From positions 1-47,988 of the forward strand of contig LCRX01000013.1 in NCBI GenBank assembly GCA_001004885.1: a DNA stretch of 47,988 bases, written 5' to 3'. The stretch comes from Candidatus Magasanikbacteria bacterium GW2011_GWA2_56_11 (GTDB taxonomy: Bacteria; Patescibacteriota; Patescibacteriia; Magasanikbacterales; UBA922). The translations under genes were made by a program, and so were the position numbers. Of this stretch, positions 47,201-47,988 are shown one piece after another (the first letter of the stretch is position 1; each line of letters begins with the position of its first letter). The notes under the pieces are model-generated. The model saw only the letters and a list, made by a program, of their open reading frames with translations. It was not told the DNA's origin and did no database searches.

Positions 47201-47988
47201 TCCGTTTTTTCTACCCGACGGCGGGGCCGGAGTTATCACCATGCCGGACGGCCGGAAATGGAGCGGCACGTTTGCTGACGATCATCTTGTGGGCGTGGGA
47301 CAGTTCGTGAAAAACGACGAGCTGCAGTATGAAGGCCATTTCGCCCAAAGGGGAATTTTTGGCTACAGTGGGGGGGTAGTTGAACTGCCCCAACCCGAGG
47401 GGGAGGGGATTTTAGTCCGCCCCGGCGGCTTATGCGAAAAGGGGCGGTGGCGCATTGAAGATGGCAGGTTCGGAGCCGAATCCGCCACCGCGTTTTTTTC
47501 TTCTCTCGAAGACGCGCGGCATGACCGGAATCCGCTCTCGAGCGTGGACGTGCACGAGAAAAAGGGCGGAGTAATGATCAGAGTTTTGGGCCACCGTTTG
47601 CGCTACGAGGGCAATACCGTGGAAATAGGCGGGCGGCGAGTGCCGGGATGGCGCGGGCAAGTAGATTTTGAGGGATACATTCCCGGCTCCCGGTTTGAGG
47701 GCCTGTTTGCGGACGGAAAGCCGGTCAGCGGATCGATTATATCCAATAATCAAGGATCAGTTTACACCGGCCCGGTGAACGAAAATTTTTTGCCCCATGG
47801 CCAGGCAGGGGTTTATCGCTGCGGCGACAACGAATATGAGGGCGACTTCATCAACGGTAAGCTCACGGCCGGGAGGCGTCTAAGCGGCGAGTCGGTGCCG
47901 GAGTACGAGGGTGAATTCGCCGGCGCGCTCCTGGGCAGCGACGGCCGGTGGCAAGAGCCTAAGCCGCATGGCCGGGGCATGTTTTTTG
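41286..47988 (+). CDS. Giant MORN-repeat protein, at least 2234 aa, open to window end
   Basis: Frame from ATG 41286 read without a stop to 47988; YEGQFKNDEFDGYGRFYYED, YEGEADADGQPHGRGEFGRYDG, YQGELNEKGEAHGRGTLWLND, YEGDFINGKL. Confidence 0.8.
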   Translation, partial: MANPQDETALRSELQGLLEQAKETEQVEDLERLVAGLKENIEIRLKKRAIFLRREMAEIEALLGNIPVSSADAEEFRRRKDELAGKVENALRELDRLTAEFAPLEAIQRQGPGMTRLDTGEQPVILPDGSEYRGILRNGIPHAEGWIRQPDGYTFEGLFNMGHKVRGKSCNQAGQLVYEGEFGPGSGVLAAFDVYQGFGSLYEPDKGIMYEGQFKNDEFDGYGRFYYEDRSYITGYFKDGKLHGLATRYSADGQVIRRSLWEKSKEKTNFVGDYPIPDTPAMLEVLRLIERPKVKKVSRRNDRTRQMEEVEELVGGGGDPAEKMARLAIIIDQQRQAARLSRRLHALLDSAATPEEKIAELERTVSLESERGRFSPQMDELHALLDSAATPEEKIAELEKILKRERQVAHLSRQFEELLNKNIPSKDKINELATRLDREPESGRLGRWIRESLDDDISAEDKIVEITKIVKRERRGEQMTIEQEQVIEGTATVFQILNNQRLSPADKIAKLKIIQAGLPPASGRLVEELAEVVDASLEQLEEVKGQAAGFGKFEQVAESLEARSVNDPWRERETNIYYWLDSQIVEILPGKTRDKQKRLRLARNGDVVTEKEFLADILPTLSLPEKLVKPDERTGYQVSHDDIRDRFHQWRAARAARLLPRGAQQVLKDIVEGDRGRKKEEFKFTKGIGMSAATLFKGIERSIASLLARDNAGMLVIKEHFRPRQANKMNPRELDEEYRRFLDQEVSYERFSPSALLAALDKEMLASLAARKITAGQDKKKRQRPLTPDDLYNYLYLWVSHHDLPQVKRQAIRRQGAVMETEYEIEDDPHRQGRKRWKSPPAAEQPYEKGFAPAQERVESSELQTGDTLHAVPVIFSDSGSPTGMTTAEVTITEVAEGESAGEWEYYFRPVKGTDEAWYEPWKQHASRPIAYFTSRELAEARGLVERPPEDIEREKRERIADWVDFIYREGWIQRTTTGFVVLVERSGRHRRDEPDLVPRAVTSVDQAVEAILARASEVNRQKFDGREEYADPDEGLGRIVHEREARPQLSQLQEFARTGITAEYLRQELPQLISGHHIDRVGEVERGSPVTLTVVGTGSRIRGHLASDGLVRGQEFTVILAEQIPHSDQSQIREPGELYTAQLVDIVPGASPDIRPELRIAPVATLGAKVDDADREITTATLDTADFVHEITPEKRGLAMDILEGNVLPRLLVDEEQIYNAAGEPITGRSKKRLVLLREDEGYLPVDADTMRVELMKNIGAVTAAGLTVEQMLYVARQWIDGLNKKRLQTVEQFQLEQERRPRTIGDLGWFETSSVEFVFRAGERVNLKINGLPDPRLEIIREREAFRIAYDREADLNLTYLPAEKRVECSGHANLPDEVEQTETLPDGRIRLVYRNGSAYEGEADADGQPHGRGEFGRYDGRRAVGSFVHGAAEGALELHQGDVLLARSAYTHGRREGQAGVRRPDGKWQVFAYAGGAVADGYTAIYSTEADTQPGSYEIWEGDRPVAEETMPAENEIKGLGAYDAGAKKFAFADGSELLLPPIEFKLPPDNKLRKLEPEFFPRSAGRQDYLAFAYPGKEASAASIIKLRGLDIRRLTVETNVNSSTASESVNSVAAVREKFNKFLAAAGEAVKPADLEINFHGIAGKYVGQTTTDPDGNQIPDGQGRLVLSDKYRREIVGRFEQGRPAECRVTKNEAGRKTTYQGELNEKGEAHGRGTLWLNDRLLTEIKGIFVADRLPQRAEVRKRQGRLEFFYEGAIGEQGELQSARARLRAGESVYEGLFDKTRFIEGEHWVGATAGSEELHYKGTFQGEVVTADELRSPSYLVGIRRVNNERTPWAYATWQANGLPDPDSEIEYFEALGQADARMGSGAPRQKAKPPEAAPAAAEGGLETTAAPVEVGFSGSQAFYTGQYRRRTDGAKIFYGQGEMRVPDFKIVFTGEFRDQRPVRGRLVQGEGAAATTYEGPVSPFFLPDGGAGVITMPDGRKWSGTFADDHLVGVGQFVKNDELQYEGHFAQRGIFGYSGGVVELPQPEGEGILVRPGGLCEKGRWRIEDGRFGAESATAFFSSLEDARHDRNPLSSVDVHEKKGGVMIRVLGHRLRYEGNTVEIGGRRVPGWRGQVDFEGYIPGSRFEGLFADGKPVSGSIISNNQGSVYTGPVNENFLPHGQAGVYRCGDNEYEGDFINGKLTAGRRLSGESVPEYEGEFAGALLGSDGRWQEPKPHGRGMFF
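42315..42483 (+). repeat. Tandem 111-bp period duplication inside the MORN gene
   Basis: 58-bp exact copies cttcatgccctgctcgacag...gctgaattggaaa at 42315-42372 and 42426-42483. Confidence 0.9.

Noticed and set aside
1-47988. CRISPR array, toxin-antitoxin pair, restriction-modification or recognisable phage defence operon
   Set aside because: None seen; repeats present are coding tandem repeats or two-copy intergenic elements, not regularly spaced.

Overview
GC-rich bacterial chromosome segment with a mostly housekeeping backbone. Gene content and style suggest a Patescibacteria/CPR-type genome (inference only). Backbone genes: ybeY, dgkA, ftsA, ftsZ, nrdR, an Ogt/MGMT domain, an HtrA protease, pyk and ppsA; an ABC-F ATPase; infC-rpmI-rplT; ssrA (tmRNA) with smpB; tRNA-Asp; a Wzz-like gene; and the first 2234 codons of a giant MORN-repeat protein that runs off the window. 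Accessory genes encode secreted or surface proteins: Ca-binding TSP3-like modules, a DUF4091/GH123-like glycosidase, Ig-like repeat proteins, a Cys-rich lipoprotein and zincin-like proteins. Most interesting signals: (1) a two-copy ~160-nt intergenic element (10341-10498 and 18418-18574) with two interleaved complementary arm pairs, implying a pseudoknot or a mutually exclusive RNA switch; (2) unusually GC3-rich solitary gene cassettes with their own promoters and hairpins, one with a convincing three-way-junction RNA downstream (34464-34562); (3) a T9 tract that breaks a lipoprotein signal peptide from its body; (4) three coding sequences (ftsA, ppsA, Ig-repeat protein) that each appear to lack ~40-47 codons internally, which may be an assembly problem and must be checked first; (5) ppsA fused in frame to a membrane/lipoprotein-like tail, followed by an in-frame TGA and 25 more coding-like codons. 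All calls come from reading the sequence and supplied ORFs; no database search was run.
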